NCBI GenBank assembly: GCA_012960245.1
Contig: DUBO01000044.1
Location: 1 to 64,000 of the forward strand
Direction of reading: 5' to 3'
Source: Candidatus Binatota bacterium
GTDB lineage: Bacteria > Desulfobacterota > Binatia > UBA1149
Length of the DNA stretch: 64,000 nucleotides
Shown piece after piece: positions 34,750 through 44,811 of this stretch. The notes under the pieces were generated by a model that saw nothing but the letters and a program-made list of their open reading frames with translations, had not been told where the DNA came from and did no database searches. A program made the translations under genes and the position numbers. The first letter of the stretch is position 1. The number at the start of each line of letters is the position of its first letter.

Positions 34750-36385
34750 TGGACGACTCCTCCTTCTTCATTAACGTGTTGTCTCCGAGAAATACTTTTT
34801 CCTGTTTCATGATGCTCTCCAGCAGCGGCGCCGTAAGGGGCTGCCCTCCCTGCCTGTCGAACCAGATATTATACCTGCCCACACCAGCACGGTTCCAACT
34901 GCTCTCTCCAGCCGAAAGCCACTTGCCCAGCGCCAGGTGCTGGCGCTTCATTTGCTGGTCATCCCTGAACACGTAGCAGAATCTCTCCGCCTGCAGTGCC
35001 ATGCTGGTGTAGGGCGGGTAGCGCTCCTTCTGCAGTGGCGCCAGGGTCACGGTCTCGCCCGCAGCAAAAACAACATGGTACAAGGGTCCAGCCGAAAAGC
35101 AGTGTTCAAGGCCCTGGTCCTGCAGAAACGCCAGCAGCTCTACCCTCTCGGCCGCTTGCTCACTAGGCTTGCGAAAAGCAGCGTCAGCCCAGCTCGCCGC
35201 GTTGAACGCAAGTACACTAACAAGCCCAACTACCATCCAGGTCCGACGCGTACCGACCAGCCTGCTCACCAGTATACCCGCGGCTACCGACGCCAGGGGA
35301 TAAGCCGGGAGCATGTAACGCGGACTCACGTAGCCGATTACGACAGTTATCAACAACATCGCGCCGAGTAATTGGTCGGCCCCCATCAGTTCCCAGCCCC
35401 GCGAGCTTCGCCTGGGCCTGCACGCCCAGGCACTCACTCCGAACACCAACAGCGGCAGAAACGAAACCACCCTGCGCAGCGTGACAAGTGGCCCAGCCTC
35501 GGTGTAGCCCTTGATTTCACCGAGTCGCTCCAGTCCCGAACCGGGAGGTACGCCGAAGACCAGGCCCAGTTTGCCTGTCCCCTGCCCCAGCGCTTCGATC
35601 CTCTTTGCGACCCCTCGCGCAACCCAGGAATCGTCGCGCTCTTCGACCGGGACTCGATTGAGCACCACTGCTTTTCGCCCCAGGGCCCTCAGGGTTGCTG
35701 CCGGGTAAACCACGTTGTAGGCGACCAGTAACGAGCACCCGAGGGCGAAACCAACAAGTAGCCGGTCCCAGGCTCGACGATCCTCGTGACGTAGTAAGAT
35801 CAGCACGCCCATTAGCACGAGGTAACCACCGACCAGCTGGTTGACCCACAGGGCAATACCGGCCGTCAGTCCCAGTGCGAGGCCAATGCCGTTACGACGA
35901 TCGTAGGCCATGTAAAAACGCCAGAAGAGCAGCAGCAGCAGGAACAACAACACCAGGTGTTCCACGAAGCCCCCCCTCGCCTTGAGATTCCACTCGAGGA
36001 AGTACATCGGCCCAAGTGCTACGAGGACAGCCGCCCAACGGGCAGCAGGCAACGAGTAAGCCGTGGCCGTGTACTTGTAGACCAGGGCCAGCAGCGCCAG
36101 CGAAAAGACCAGGGTCGCCATGTGCATGGCACCGGCACCCACCCCGAAAAGCAGAAAGAACAGTGCAACGCACCAGGCTTCCAGCGCCCCGAGGTAAGCC
36201 TGCCCATAGAAGAACACCGGGGCCGCGCGGCCCTCGCTTATGTGTGTTGCCATCAGGCCGACAATGCCCTCGTCGGAAAGGTAGACGTCAACGTCGCCGG
36301 CTGCGATCAATTCGGGCTGGACGACCATCCACAGGCGTAGACCGATACCAAGGAGCAACAGACCTATAAAACCAGCACGATTCAT
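34736..36385 (-). CDS. Multi-span glycosyltransferase of the GT39/ArnT (PMT) type
   Basis: 549 residues with about 11 membrane helices. The first periplasmic loop contains DVDVYLSDEGIVGLMATHI, an acidic pair as in GT-C enzymes; FFYGQAYLGALEAW and LEWNLKARGGFVEHL are also seen. These enzymes use polyprenyl-phosphate sugars on the periplasmic side. The soluble C-terminal domain of about 150 residues (from AERVELLAFLQDQGLEHCF) is periplasmic. Donor could be made by one of the two polyprenyl-P GT2 enzymes in the operon. Similarity to specific members is weak, so the name is by fold. Confidence 0.7.
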   Translation of the reverse strand: MNRAGFIGLLLLGIGLRLWMVVQPELIAAGDVDVYLSDEGIVGLMATHISEGRAAPVFFYGQAYLGALEAWCVALFFLLFGVGAGAMHMATLVFSLALLALVYKYTATAYSLPAARWAAVLVALGPMYFLEWNLKARGGFVEHLVLLFLLLLLFWRFYMAYDRRNGIGLALGLTAGIALWVNQLVGGYLVLMGVLILLRHEDRRAWDRLLVGFALGCSLLVAYNVVYPAATLRALGRKAVVLNRVPVEERDDSWVARGVAKRIEALGQGTGKLGLVFGVPPGSGLERLGEIKGYTEAGPLVTLRRVVSFLPLLVFGVSAWACRPRRSSRGWELMGADQLLGAMLLITVVIGYVSPRYMLPAYPLASVAAGILVSRLVGTRRTWMVVGLVSVLAFNAASWADAAFRKPSEQAAERVELLAFLQDQGLEHCFSAGPLYHVVFAAGETVTLAPLQKERYPPYTSMALQAERFCYVFRDDQQMKRQHLALGKWLSAGESSWNRAGVGRYNIWFDRQGGQPLTAPLLESIMKQEKVFLGDNTLMKKEESSNGSH

Positions 36386-37395
36386 CGCGCTTGGGGCCAG
36401 GCCTCCGCGCTGGAGGTGTCGCCTTCCAGCCCGAGGAGGTCCTTGACGACGTAGCGCGGTCGCATCTTTACCTCGTCAAAAATACGGCCAACGTACTCAC
36501 CGATAATGCCCAGGGAGAGCAGTTGCACGCCACCTATGAAAAGAACGATGACGACCGTCGAAACCCAACCCGAAACAGGCGAGGTCTGGCCCAGGAACAA
36601 GCGCCCCACGAGCAGGTAAGCCATGTAAGACAGCGCGGACACCGAAACCAGCAAGCCCATGTTGCTGACCAATCGCAGCGGAAGAAAGGAATAGGACACC
36701 AGGCCGTCGAAGGCGAGCCTGATCAACTTGGCCACGCCGTACTTACTCTCTCCAGCGTAGCGTTCCGCCCGCTCGTACTCGATGCCGGTCTGACGAAAGC
36801 CCAGCCAGGTACGCAAGCCGCGCACGAAACGATTACGTTCCGGCATACGCTTGAGCAGCGCGACCACGCGCGCATCGATCAACGAGAAGTCGCCGGAATC
36901 CAACGGTATGTCGAGGTAAGAAACCTTGTTAAGCAGCCAGTAGAAGCCCTTGTAGCCAGCACGCTTCAAAAGATTTTCCTTGCGCTTGCGCCTCACCGCG
37001 TAGACGACCTCGTAGCCCTCGCGCCAACGCTCAAGCATCAACGGCAGAACCTCGGGCGGATCCTGCAGGTCAGCGTCCATGCAGACCACGGCACGCCCGA
37101 TCGCGAAGTCCAGGCCGCAGGAGATCGCCAACTGGTGACCAAAATTGCGAGAGAGACACAGCAGCTTGACGCTGGGGTTTTCGCCGTGCAGCCGCCGAAT
37201 GATTTCGACAGAGCGATCGTTGCTACCGTCATCAACGAAAATCAGCTCGTAGCCGCCAGCTACCACTGTCAAAGCCTGGTGCAGGCGCTCGACCAACAGC
37301 TCAAGGGTTTCTTCTTCGTTGAAGACCGGTATTACGACCGAAAGCTCTGGTGGGCGAACGACACCCTCTTCCTTGTTTTCTGAAAATGTACTCAC
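36382..37395 (-). CDS. Family 2 glycosyltransferase, GtrB/ArnC-like with two membrane helices
   Basis: About 337 residues from the GTG at 37395, 5 bp after the preceding stop; a longer frame would overlap the upstream gene by 67 bp. LSVVIPVFNEEETLELLVERL, FVDDGSNDRS, SRNFGHQLAISCGLDFA and DADLQDPPEVLPLML match bactoprenol-phosphate glucosyl/arabinosyl transferases. Two C-terminal helices (LVSNMGLLVSVSALSYMAYLL and VVIVLFIGGVQLLSLGIIGEYVG) are typical. It makes undecaprenyl-P-sugar, a likely donor for the GT39-like protein encoded next (4-bp overlap). Confidence 0.88.
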   Translation of the reverse strand: MSTFSENKEEGVVRPPELSVVIPVFNEEETLELLVERLHQALTVVAGGYELIFVDDGSNDRSVEIIRRLHGENPSVKLLCLSRNFGHQLAISCGLDFAIGRAVVCMDADLQDPPEVLPLMLERWREGYEVVYAVRRKRKENLLKRAGYKGFYWLLNKVSYLDIPLDSGDFSLIDARVVALLKRMPERNRFVRGLRTWLGFRQTGIEYERAERYAGESKYGVAKLIRLAFDGLVSYSFLPLRLVSNMGLLVSVSALSYMAYLLVGRLFLGQTSPVSGWVSTVVIVLFIGGVQLLSLGIIGEYVGRIFDEVKMRPRYVVKDLLGLEGDTSSAEAWPQAR

Positions 37396-37400
37396 TGCTC

Positions 37401-38678
37401 TCAACTCGGGCTGTCCCGTCCCTTCAGGCGTGACTTTTCGGTCCGACCGGTCTTTTCCCCCGGCCAAAGCGAACCCCTTTCAGTATGAACGTTTTTCATG
37501 CGGCGGTACACAGTTTCCAGCGCCGGTGTACCGTTTTTCCACGTCATTTCACGCTCGAAACGGTCGCGAGCCGCCGCAGCGAGTCGCTCGGCGAGGCCAC
37601 TCTCCTTTTCCAACCGCTCTATACAAAAAGCCATCGCGAGCGCATCACCGTCAGCAAACAGCAGCCCGTCCTTGTCGTGAACCAGAACTTTGCCCCCACA
37701 ACCCGCGCTCACCACCGGCCGACCACTAGCAAGGTAGTTGAGCAGCTTAACCGGGTAACCCGAACCCACCGGCCTCGGTAACACCAGCAGGTCGGCCGCG
37801 GCAACCACCAATCGGGTGTCGGCGTAAGTGCGGCAATGGTGGACTTCGAACAAACTGCGCTCCGATTCCGAACACCGCTCGCGCAGGCTCTCCACGCGCC
37901 GTCCCTGTTGGTGAGTTGCAAGCAGCAGCACTGCCTCTCTCGCGGGCCTCGACCGCTTGTACGCCAGAATACCCCCGATCGCCGTTTCAATATCCTGGTA
38001 GGCGTCAAGGTTACCGCAATAAGCTATGACCAGGCGACCGTCGGCCAGTCCGAGTTCGCGCCGTGCCGCCTCGCGGTCGGCAGCCGGCTCCTGGGCCTCG
38101 ACAGACGGGGCGAGCACCGTCATTCTCTCGCTACTTACCCCGGCTTGTTCGAGAATCCCCGCCGAATAATCACAGAGCGCAACCACGTGGTCGGCGCGCC
38201 GAGGCAACTGGCGGTCGACCAACTGTCCCGCCCGGGTCGCAAGGCGGCGCGCAGCGGAACGTCGAAAGTATGTCGGGAGTTCGTCGCCCATGAGGTTGTG
38301 ACTGTGGTAAAGCAACTTGAAGCGCGAGAATTTCCTCGCGACCAGTGCAACGGCCAGTGCTTCGTAATTGTGCGCGTGAACTATTTCTACATGCCGATTC
38401 TTTACCAGCTTGAGCAGGGCCACGACCATGGCGAGATCAAGAAAGGGCTTGGCGAGGGTCGGACCCGAGCGGACACGAGAATCTCCAGGCAAACGTGGCA
38501 GGCGCAGATGCTCACAACCCGCGGGTGATTTACCTTCGCCGCTGCCGTAAGTGAGCAGGCTCACGCAATGGCCACGCGCCGCGAGACTCTCCGCCATCTG
38601 ACCCACAAAAACCTGCGAACCCTGGGGGGCCGGAAACGGGCAAGCCGCGACCAGGGCAATACGCATCCTGTCACTCAC
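37401..38678 (-). CDS. Family 4 glycosyltransferase
   Basis: About 425 residues from the GTG at 38678, which overlaps the preceding stop as GTGA; an ATG lies four codons later and a longer frame upstream runs through the neighbouring gene. N-terminal half: MRIALVAACPFPAPQGSQVFVGQMAE. Donor half: IAYCGNLDAYQDIETAIGG, LVLPRPVGSGYPVKLLNYLASGRPVVSAG. The motif pattern is GT4 with a lysine (GYPVKLLNY) in place of the first Glu. The C-terminus is rich in Lys, Arg and Gly and probably disordered. Confidence 0.85.
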   Translation of the reverse strand: MSDRMRIALVAACPFPAPQGSQVFVGQMAESLAARGHCVSLLTYGSGEGKSPAGCEHLRLPRLPGDSRVRSGPTLAKPFLDLAMVVALLKLVKNRHVEIVHAHNYEALAVALVARKFSRFKLLYHSHNLMGDELPTYFRRSAARRLATRAGQLVDRQLPRRADHVVALCDYSAGILEQAGVSSERMTVLAPSVEAQEPAADREAARRELGLADGRLVIAYCGNLDAYQDIETAIGGILAYKRSRPAREAVLLLATHQQGRRVESLRERCSESERSLFEVHHCRTYADTRLVVAAADLLVLPRPVGSGYPVKLLNYLASGRPVVSAGCGGKVLVHDKDGLLFADGDALAMAFCIERLEKESGLAERLAAAARDRFEREMTWKNGTPALETVYRRMKNVHTERGSLWPGEKTGRTEKSRLKGRDSPS

Positions 38679-40360
38679 GGGAGATAACCCAGGTCGCGTA
38701 AACGATCGGCCAGCTCGTTCTCTGCTGCCGGTGAGCGCTGCCCATCGACGGTAGCAGGCGCCACCTCGACCTCGCGAAGAGCGCGATCCGGGACCCTGAG
38801 CTGCTCCTGCCACGGTTTTCCGTCGGCGCCGTCTAAACGGGATATGCCCGCCGGAGCAGATGGTACACCGAGGCCAAGCAGCGCGAGCATGGTCGCGCCA
38901 GCGTCGGCAAGACGGCCCTCTTCGCCCCGCCCCGGCAAAACGCCTGGGCCGACCATGGCAAACATCCCGAGATCGCGGTGACAGCCCGGCATGCTGCTGC
39001 CACGTTCGCCACTCATCTCGCGCGAGGTCATCCGACGAATCGACTGCCGCTCTGCCCCGGCCCGGCTGTTGCCTCCCGCGTAACTGTAACCTCCAGGTTC
39101 GCGAAGCTCCAAGACAAGGTCGGGCGCTAACTCCGCGTGGGGGCCGTCAAATAATTCAGCCCTGCTTCGCACCCGTTCGACCACGGGGAGTCCGTCTTCG
39201 GGATCCCGCCACTCGAGCAACTCGGCAACAAGCTCCCCGGTCATCGCCGGCAGGTCGGCGGGGTCAACGATCCCGCCCGGCTCTCTTCCCTTGAGGTTGA
39301 ACCATAACGACGGGTAGTAGTTGAGTTCCTCGCTGTAGACCCTGGTCCCGCTCCAATCGATACCGCCGAAGCGCGACGCGCTTTCCATCCTGTTGACCAG
39401 GGGCCGCAAGCGCGAAAACAAGCTCGCCTGCAAAGAGGGCGGAGCCACTGCCATAGCTGTTCGCTTGGCGACCGAAGCCAAGGCCCCGAGCCCACCTGTT
39501 TTCTTGAACCCGAGCCAGCCGTTGTCGGCCAGGAAGCGATTGAAGAACAAGGTCCTGTTCGAGCTACCACCGCTGCCGTGGTCAGACAGGAGAAGCAGGT
39601 CGCTGTCCTTCCCCGTTGCTTCCAGCAGGCGGCCGAGAGCGCGGTCCACGGCGCGGTAAACCTGAGCGATAGCGTCGCCGGGTCCTGCTTCGCTGTAGCG
39701 CGGGGACTCACTATCGTGGAACTGCCAGAAGTGATGGCCCACCGTATCGGTTTCGCCGTAGTGCACCGCAAAACAATCGAGATCATTGGCGGCAAGGAGG
39801 TGCAGTGAGATCTCGGTACGGAGTTCGATGTCGCGAAGCATCTGTTCGAGTGCGCGCTCGTGCCAGCCGGCATCAATACGGGACTGCTGCGGACCACTGA
39901 CGGCCAGGTCACCAAAAAGGCGTTCCAACTCACCGGCCAGGCCGGGCGGCGATGACCTGCGTGCCTTGTCGCCGGCGCCCATAGGGGTGTCAAAGCCGCA
40001 AAGCTGGAACGCCGATAGCTCTTCGGGTGGCCAGGTCGCCGGGAAACCGTAGACGCCCACCTGCAAGCCGGCCGCCGACATGGCCGCCCAGGCCGATGGC
40101 AGACAACGGTCTGCCGAACTCGCAAATCGGACTCCGTATCCCTGCTTTCTCAGGGTGAAATCGAGTATACCGTGCCGCGACGGAGAAGCGGCGGTCATAA
40201 AAGACGTCCAGGCCGGAAACGTTACCGCCGGCACCGTAGAGCGCAGCGGCCTGCTCGCACCGCGGGCGAGGACATCGGCCAGCACCGGCATGCTACCGTC
40301 TGCGATCCACGGCCGGGCAAGTTCGAAGCTTGCTCCATCCCAACCGACTACGAGAAGCAT
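38675..40360 (-). CDS. Alkaline-phosphatase-superfamily protein, type I phosphodiesterase/nucleotide pyrophosphatase-like
   Basis: 561 residues. Metal ligands and nucleophile are visible: VVGWDGASFELARPW (Asp), PAVTFPAWTSFMTAASPSRHGI (Thr nucleophile region), HYGETDTVGHHFWQF (Asp, His) and LLLSDHGSGG (Asp-His). No signal peptide is evident, so it may act in the cytosol or at the membrane. Family members cleave phosphodiester or pyrophosphate bonds; the substrate here is unknown. The end mentions of MLALLGLGVPSAPAGISRL are typical for the family. It lies 2 bp after a sulfatase-fold gene. Confidence 0.85.
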   Translation of the reverse strand: MLLVVGWDGASFELARPWIADGSMPVLADVLARGASRPLRSTVPAVTFPAWTSFMTAASPSRHGILDFTLRKQGYGVRFASSADRCLPSAWAAMSAAGLQVGVYGFPATWPPEELSAFQLCGFDTPMGAGDKARRSSPPGLAGELERLFGDLAVSGPQQSRIDAGWHERALEQMLRDIELRTEISLHLLAANDLDCFAVHYGETDTVGHHFWQFHDSESPRYSEAGPGDAIAQVYRAVDRALGRLLEATGKDSDLLLLSDHGSGGSSNRTLFFNRFLADNGWLGFKKTGGLGALASVAKRTAMAVAPPSLQASLFSRLRPLVNRMESASRFGGIDWSGTRVYSEELNYYPSLWFNLKGREPGGIVDPADLPAMTGELVAELLEWRDPEDGLPVVERVRSRAELFDGPHAELAPDLVLELREPGGYSYAGGNSRAGAERQSIRRMTSREMSGERGSSMPGCHRDLGMFAMVGPGVLPGRGEEGRLADAGATMLALLGLGVPSAPAGISRLDGADGKPWQEQLRVPDRALREVEVAPATVDGQRSPAAENELADRLRDLGYLP

Positions 40361-40362
40361 CG

Positions 40363-42231
40363 CTACTCCATGTAGCCCAGCGCCCGCAATCTCTCGCGAG
40401 ACGCATCGTCCAGCTCTCCTTCACTGCCCTGTACCGCTGACGCTGCAGCCACGACCCGCAGGGCTTCGAGGTCCCCCAGCATCTCGGCGACAATCGCCGG
40501 CTGCTTCCCGGCCAGGTTGGCGATCTCCCGCGGATCGGCGAGCAGGTCGTACAACTCCACCGGTTCGAGGCCCCGGGGGTTACCCTCGTTTGCCAAGACG
40601 AGCTTCCATCGCTCGCCACGTATCGATTCGAGGACGTTTCCCTCGTGGTCTTCTTCGGCGTACACGCCGGTTGGCGCCTTGGTATGACCAAAAAGATCAC
40701 GACCCTGCCAACCCCCGGCAGCCGACAGGCCTGCGGCCGCCGCCACTGTAGGTGCAACGTCGAGTAATCTTGCCAGTCCATCGTCGCTGCTACCGGCCCG
40801 CGCTGCCCCTGGCAGTTTAATTATCAGCGGCACTCGCAGCTGCTCCTCGTACAAGGTGGTACCATGCCACCAGCCACCGTGCTCGTAGAACTCCTCTCCG
40901 TGGTCCGCCGTAAACACGATCAGTGTGTCATCGTAAGCGCCGGCTGTCTTCAGGGCGCCGATCAACTGGCCCACGAAAACATCGAGATACTCGACGTTTG
41001 AACGGTATAGATCTCGCAACTCGCCGGCCCTTGATGGGTCGGGGTGCGGCGTTTCAACCCGCGCAACCGCCCGGCCGTTGTATGGAAGCTCAAAATAAGG
41101 GTCGTGCGGATCCATGTAGTGCACAAGCGCAAAAAACGCCCCCTCGTCAGCCTGGTCCAGCCAGGGCAGCGACGCCCCGTTCACGGTGGTGCCGTCCTGG
41201 TAGTAGTGGTCAACCTGCTTGCTGCCAGACAAGAACCGCTCGCGGACCAGGCGCATGCCGCCGTAGAGAGCCAGCTTGGAACCGGAGTCGGTGGCGCCGA
41301 AGAAAAAGTTCGGTGCGAGGTAGCGATAGACATCAAAGCCCTGCTCGAAACTGAACGAAGGGGCCACGTTGATGTTAGTTACAAAACCACCGGTCGCGTA
41401 ACCGTTGTCCCCCAGGTGTTCGGCCAGCGTGGTCACCTCGGACGGCAACAAGTCGGTCTTGTGCATGACCTGGTGAGACGCGGGGTACATGGAGGTCAGG
41501 ATGGTCGCTATCGAGGGACGCGTCCATGACGACTGCGCCGTGGCGTTCTTAAAAACTACCCCGTCAGCAGCCAGCGCGTCCAGCGAAGGGGTCGTGGCCA
41601 ACCCGGCGCCGTAAGCTCCAACGTGATCCGCTCTCAGCGTGTCGGCGATTATCAGTAAAACATTTGGGCCCGTGGCGGAGCCAACATCAACCACGTCGTC
41701 ACCGCCCTCGCCACCAGCATAAAACGTCACAACGACTCCCAGCAACAAGGCCGCTGCAACAAGGCCGCCGCAGGTTCGCGCTGCCGTCAACGCGTCGCCC
41801 TTATCCTGAACCCGACGCTGGACGACCGCGCGCAGCAGCAGGAACAACAGCAGTGCGCCGACCAGGAGCCCCAGGTGCACTGCTATGCCGCTGGGACTGG
41901 CAAGCGGCAGGTTCTCGGCGAAGAGATCCCTGGTGATACGAAATTTCGAAACGACCAACCCCAGTGAAGCGGTCACCAGTCCGGCGGCAACAGCCTGGGT
42001 AGATTGTTTGAGCGCCGGTAGCGGCAACACCGCGCAGAGCAGCCCCCAGCCGCCACCCATGACTGCACCCAGCAGGCCGTAGCTACAGGCAGCAAAGAAA
42101 AACACCCAGTACTCGGCGGCACCACCACCGGATGCGATGACCCCACCCTCGACCACCCCGACAAGGGCCCCACCGGCAAAACCACCGGCAGCTCCCGCAA
42201 ATATTCTTCCCAGCAAGCTGTTCAAACCCAC
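40363..42231 (-). CDS. Membrane-anchored sulfatase-family protein
   Basis: 622 residues. About five membrane helices (first ~160 residues) are followed by a sulfatase/alkaline-phosphatase-fold domain starting NVLLIIADTLRADHVGAYG (metal-binding Asp). The nucleophile region is SSWTRPSIATILTSMYP, lacking the C/SxPSR formylglycine signature, so it is not a classical FGE-matured sulfatase. FTADHGEEFYEHGGWWH supplies further ligands. The topology resembles LTA-synthase or phosphoethanolamine-transferase-like enzymes. It could add or remove phospho- or sulfo- groups on the polysaccharide. The 55 bp upstream have no visible promoter. Confidence 0.82.
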   Translation of the reverse strand: MGLNSLLGRIFAGAAGGFAGGALVGVVEGGVIASGGGAAEYWVFFFAACSYGLLGAVMGGGWGLLCAVLPLPALKQSTQAVAAGLVTASLGLVVSKFRITRDLFAENLPLASPSGIAVHLGLLVGALLLFLLLRAVVQRRVQDKGDALTAARTCGGLVAAALLLGVVVTFYAGGEGGDDVVDVGSATGPNVLLIIADTLRADHVGAYGAGLATTPSLDALAADGVVFKNATAQSSWTRPSIATILTSMYPASHQVMHKTDLLPSEVTTLAEHLGDNGYATGGFVTNINVAPSFSFEQGFDVYRYLAPNFFFGATDSGSKLALYGGMRLVRERFLSGSKQVDHYYQDGTTVNGASLPWLDQADEGAFFALVHYMDPHDPYFELPYNGRAVARVETPHPDPSRAGELRDLYRSNVEYLDVFVGQLIGALKTAGAYDDTLIVFTADHGEEFYEHGGWWHGTTLYEEQLRVPLIIKLPGAARAGSSDDGLARLLDVAPTVAAAAGLSAAGGWQGRDLFGHTKAPTGVYAEEDHEGNVLESIRGERWKLVLANEGNPRGLEPVELYDLLADPREIANLAGKQPAIVAEMLGDLEALRVVAAASAVQGSEGELDDASRERLRALGYME

Positions 42232-42286
42232 GTTCTCCTTTTGTCCCGTCCGCTCTTTTCCATTGGCCCCTTGAGGCCTCAGCTGT

Positions 42287-43408
42287 CTACGCGCCTTTCG
42301 CGATCAGGGCTTCGTACATGCCTTCCATCTGCCGCACCATCGATTCGGCAGAAAAGCGCTGCTCGACCCTTTCACGAGCTTTGCGCCCCATCTCGGCGCC
42401 CAGCGACCGATCGTTAAAAATCGCCCTCAAAAGGCTAGCAGTACCCTGCACGTCGCCATACTCCACGAGGTAACCCGATATACCATGGTCGATCATTATA
42501 GGCGCTCCACCGACTGCGGTCGATACTACGGGCATCTGCATCGCCATTGCTTCGAGCAATGCGTTGGACATTCCCTCTGTTTCCGAGGGAAGCAGGAACA
42601 CGTCCGCCTCCGCAAAAAAAGCGGGCATATCATCCACGACGCCGCAGGGCTCGATCCTGTCAGCCACGCCACGCGCATGGGCCAGTTCGGCGGCCTCGCC
42701 GGCGAGCTCACGTTCTCCCGCCACCCTGACGCGCAGGCCGGGAAACTCCGTTGCCAATACCGAGATCACGTCGAGCAGAACCGGGTATCCCTTGCGTGGC
42801 TTGAACTGCATCACCACGGCCAGCACCGGGCCGTCAGCCTGCCGGTCTGTGGACTCCGCCGCCACCTGAAATCGACGCAGGTCTATCCCGCTGGGAATCA
42901 TTACCATTTTATCCCGCTTCACGCCCTCCACCCTCTCGGTGAACTCGAGCACTGCCGGTGAATTGCCCGTGACCAGGTTGGCGAGTGAGTTGGACACACT
43001 GACCGCGGCCCACTCAGACAGACCCGACGGCTCGTGCAAACCTCGGCGACTGGTAACCACCCACTTGACACCAGCCAAGCGACCACAAACCGCTGCAAAA
43101 AAATTGCCCCTCAGCAAGTAGCCGTGCACGAGGCTGGGCCCGAGTGCCTTCAGCTCCCCCACCAGCCGACGCGCGCCCTGCCAGTCGACAAGGCGACCAA
43201 GCCCACCGCTCATTCCCAGTGTAGTCACCGGAACATCCAGAGCAGCGACCCGGGACAGGAGATCCCCCTCGTCCCTGAGCGCAAACACGTGAGGCGCAAA
43301 GCGACCGCGGTCGAGCAACCTAAGAACCTGTAGCAGGTGGGTTTGCGTGCCACCTGTATGCATCGAAGCGACAACGTAGGCGATTGGAACTGGACGGCTG
43401 CTACTCAT
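42287..43408 (-). CDS. Family 4 glycosyltransferase
   Basis: 373 residues, GT-B fold. YVVASMHTGGTQTHLLQVLRLL begins the acceptor half; PVLAVVMQFKPRKGYPVLLDV and the E-x7-E motif in LPSETEGMSNALLEAMAMQMPVVSTAVGG identify the donor half. It probably adds one residue to the lipid-linked repeat unit. It is flanked by 50-bp gaps on both sides, slightly more than elsewhere in the operon, but no terminator is seen. Confidence 0.9.
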   Translation of the reverse strand: MSSSRPVPIAYVVASMHTGGTQTHLLQVLRLLDRGRFAPHVFALRDEGDLLSRVAALDVPVTTLGMSGGLGRLVDWQGARRLVGELKALGPSLVHGYLLRGNFFAAVCGRLAGVKWVVTSRRGLHEPSGLSEWAAVSVSNSLANLVTGNSPAVLEFTERVEGVKRDKMVMIPSGIDLRRFQVAAESTDRQADGPVLAVVMQFKPRKGYPVLLDVISVLATEFPGLRVRVAGERELAGEAAELAHARGVADRIEPCGVVDDMPAFFAEADVFLLPSETEGMSNALLEAMAMQMPVVSTAVGGAPIMIDHGISGYLVEYGDVQGTASLLRAIFNDRSLGAEMGRKARERVEQRFSAESMVRQMEGMYEALIAKGA

Positions 43409-43458
43409 GGGGTCAGGCTCTCGCCCGGACGGTCTTATTCTACCAGACGCGGGCCGCG

Positions 43459-44811
43459 CTAACCGTGGCTTCGCCCTCGGAGCTCAACCAGGGCCCGACG
43501 CCACGATGCGATGTCGCTCCGACGTAAAACCAGGACTTCTGACAAACCCAATCCCGATTCCCGAAGAAAGAATACCAGCAACAGTACGGCGGCCACGGTA
43601 TACGACAACGTGGTGGCCATGGCGGCACCAGCGATGCCGCGCGACGGAATGAGCAACAGGTTCAGCCCCAGGTTCCCGGCCAGGGCTATGTACGCCGCCA
43701 CGATATTGACCTGCTGCCGGTTGCGACTCGTGAAATTTCGCGACAGCAACACGTACAGAGACATCATGACTATCCCAGAGCAGATCCACGGAAGTGGGAT
43801 CGCCGCGGGTGCGAAATCACTGCCGTACCACAATGTTATAAACCACCGGCCGCTCAGGGCGAGCACAGCGGCCGCCAGGCCCGATATAACCAGGATCTGC
43901 CGGCAAGCCATGGCTGTCATCCGGTGGGCTTCCTCTTCACTGCTCCCCGCGAGGCGCGGAAACATTGCCATGCCCAACGACTGCGGAATGTACATCAAGT
44001 GCTCGGCAAGACGAGCAGCTATTGAGTAGAAAGCCACTTGCGCCGGGTTCAAAAAATACGCGACCATGTAGATGTCGGCCTTGAAGTGAAAATGGGAAGC
44101 GATGATCTGCACGTGGGACTTAATGCCGTAACGAAACATCCGGCGAAAAAGACCGGGGTCGAATCCGCGCGCGATAGGTGTCTCCTTGTTGACGGACCAT
44201 AACACCCAGGCTCCCATGAACATTCTCACCGTGATGACGACAGCCAGTGCTCCAGGCAAGCCTGCCTCGAAGCCCACCAGCACCACGGTCATGGCCACCA
44301 GCGTGATCAACGATTCGGCCAATAGCCTTGTGTTATACACCTTGAACCGGTCGGTGGCCTGCAAGGCCGAGTACAGGTAGCTCTCCATGAGCAGCACGGG
44401 CACCAGCGGCAGGACAACGGCAAGACTCCAACTCGAGGCACCCCTGAGTATGGTGCCCAGCAACTGCTCCCTGAAAATTATGATCGCGGCCACCAGCACC
44501 ACGGAACTACTAAGCGCCAGATAAAGAACGTTGGCTACCACCTGGCCAACGTCTTCCTTCTCGCGACGGATAAAATACACGGTCGCCTGGGCCTGCCCGA
44601 ACTTGGCCAGGGTTACCACGCTGGCGGGAAACAGCGCGACGAGCGCGAATATCCCTCGATGCTCGGGCCCGAGCATACGGGCAGTCACCATGCCGGTGAA
44701 CATGCCCACGGCCATGGTCAGTATTCGTGTGCCGAAGGTACCCGTGACGTCGCGGGTCAGGCTTCCCCCCGTCCAGGCCGGTTCTTTGTTGGTCGGCGGG
44801 GTGTCAGCCAC
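43459..44811 (-). CDS. Polysaccharide flippase (Wzx-like)
   Basis: About 450 residues from the GTG at 44811, which overlaps the previous stop by 8 bp; an ATG 27 bp upstream is also possible. About 12-14 membrane helices; the N-terminus GTFGTRILTMAVGMFTGMVTARMLGPEHRGIFALV is typical of RfbX/Wzx proteins of the MOP superfamily. LFRRMFRYGIKSHVQ is the characteristic mid-protein segment. It flips the undecaprenyl-PP-linked repeat unit to the periplasm for the Wzy protein encoded at 54280. Confidence 0.88.
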   Translation of the reverse strand: MADTPPTNKEPAWTGGSLTRDVTGTFGTRILTMAVGMFTGMVTARMLGPEHRGIFALVALFPASVVTLAKFGQAQATVYFIRREKEDVGQVVANVLYLALSSSVVLVAAIIIFREQLLGTILRGASSWSLAVVLPLVPVLLMESYLYSALQATDRFKVYNTRLLAESLITLVAMTVVLVGFEAGLPGALAVVITVRMFMGAWVLWSVNKETPIARGFDPGLFRRMFRYGIKSHVQIIASHFHFKADIYMVAYFLNPAQVAFYSIAARLAEHLMYIPQSLGMAMFPRLAGSSEEEAHRMTAMACRQILVISGLAAAVLALSGRWFITLWYGSDFAPAAIPLPWICSGIVMMSLYVLLSRNFTSRNRQQVNIVAAYIALAGNLGLNLLLIPSRGIAGAAMATTLSYTVAAVLLLVFFLRESGLGLSEVLVLRRSDIASWRRALVELRGRSHG

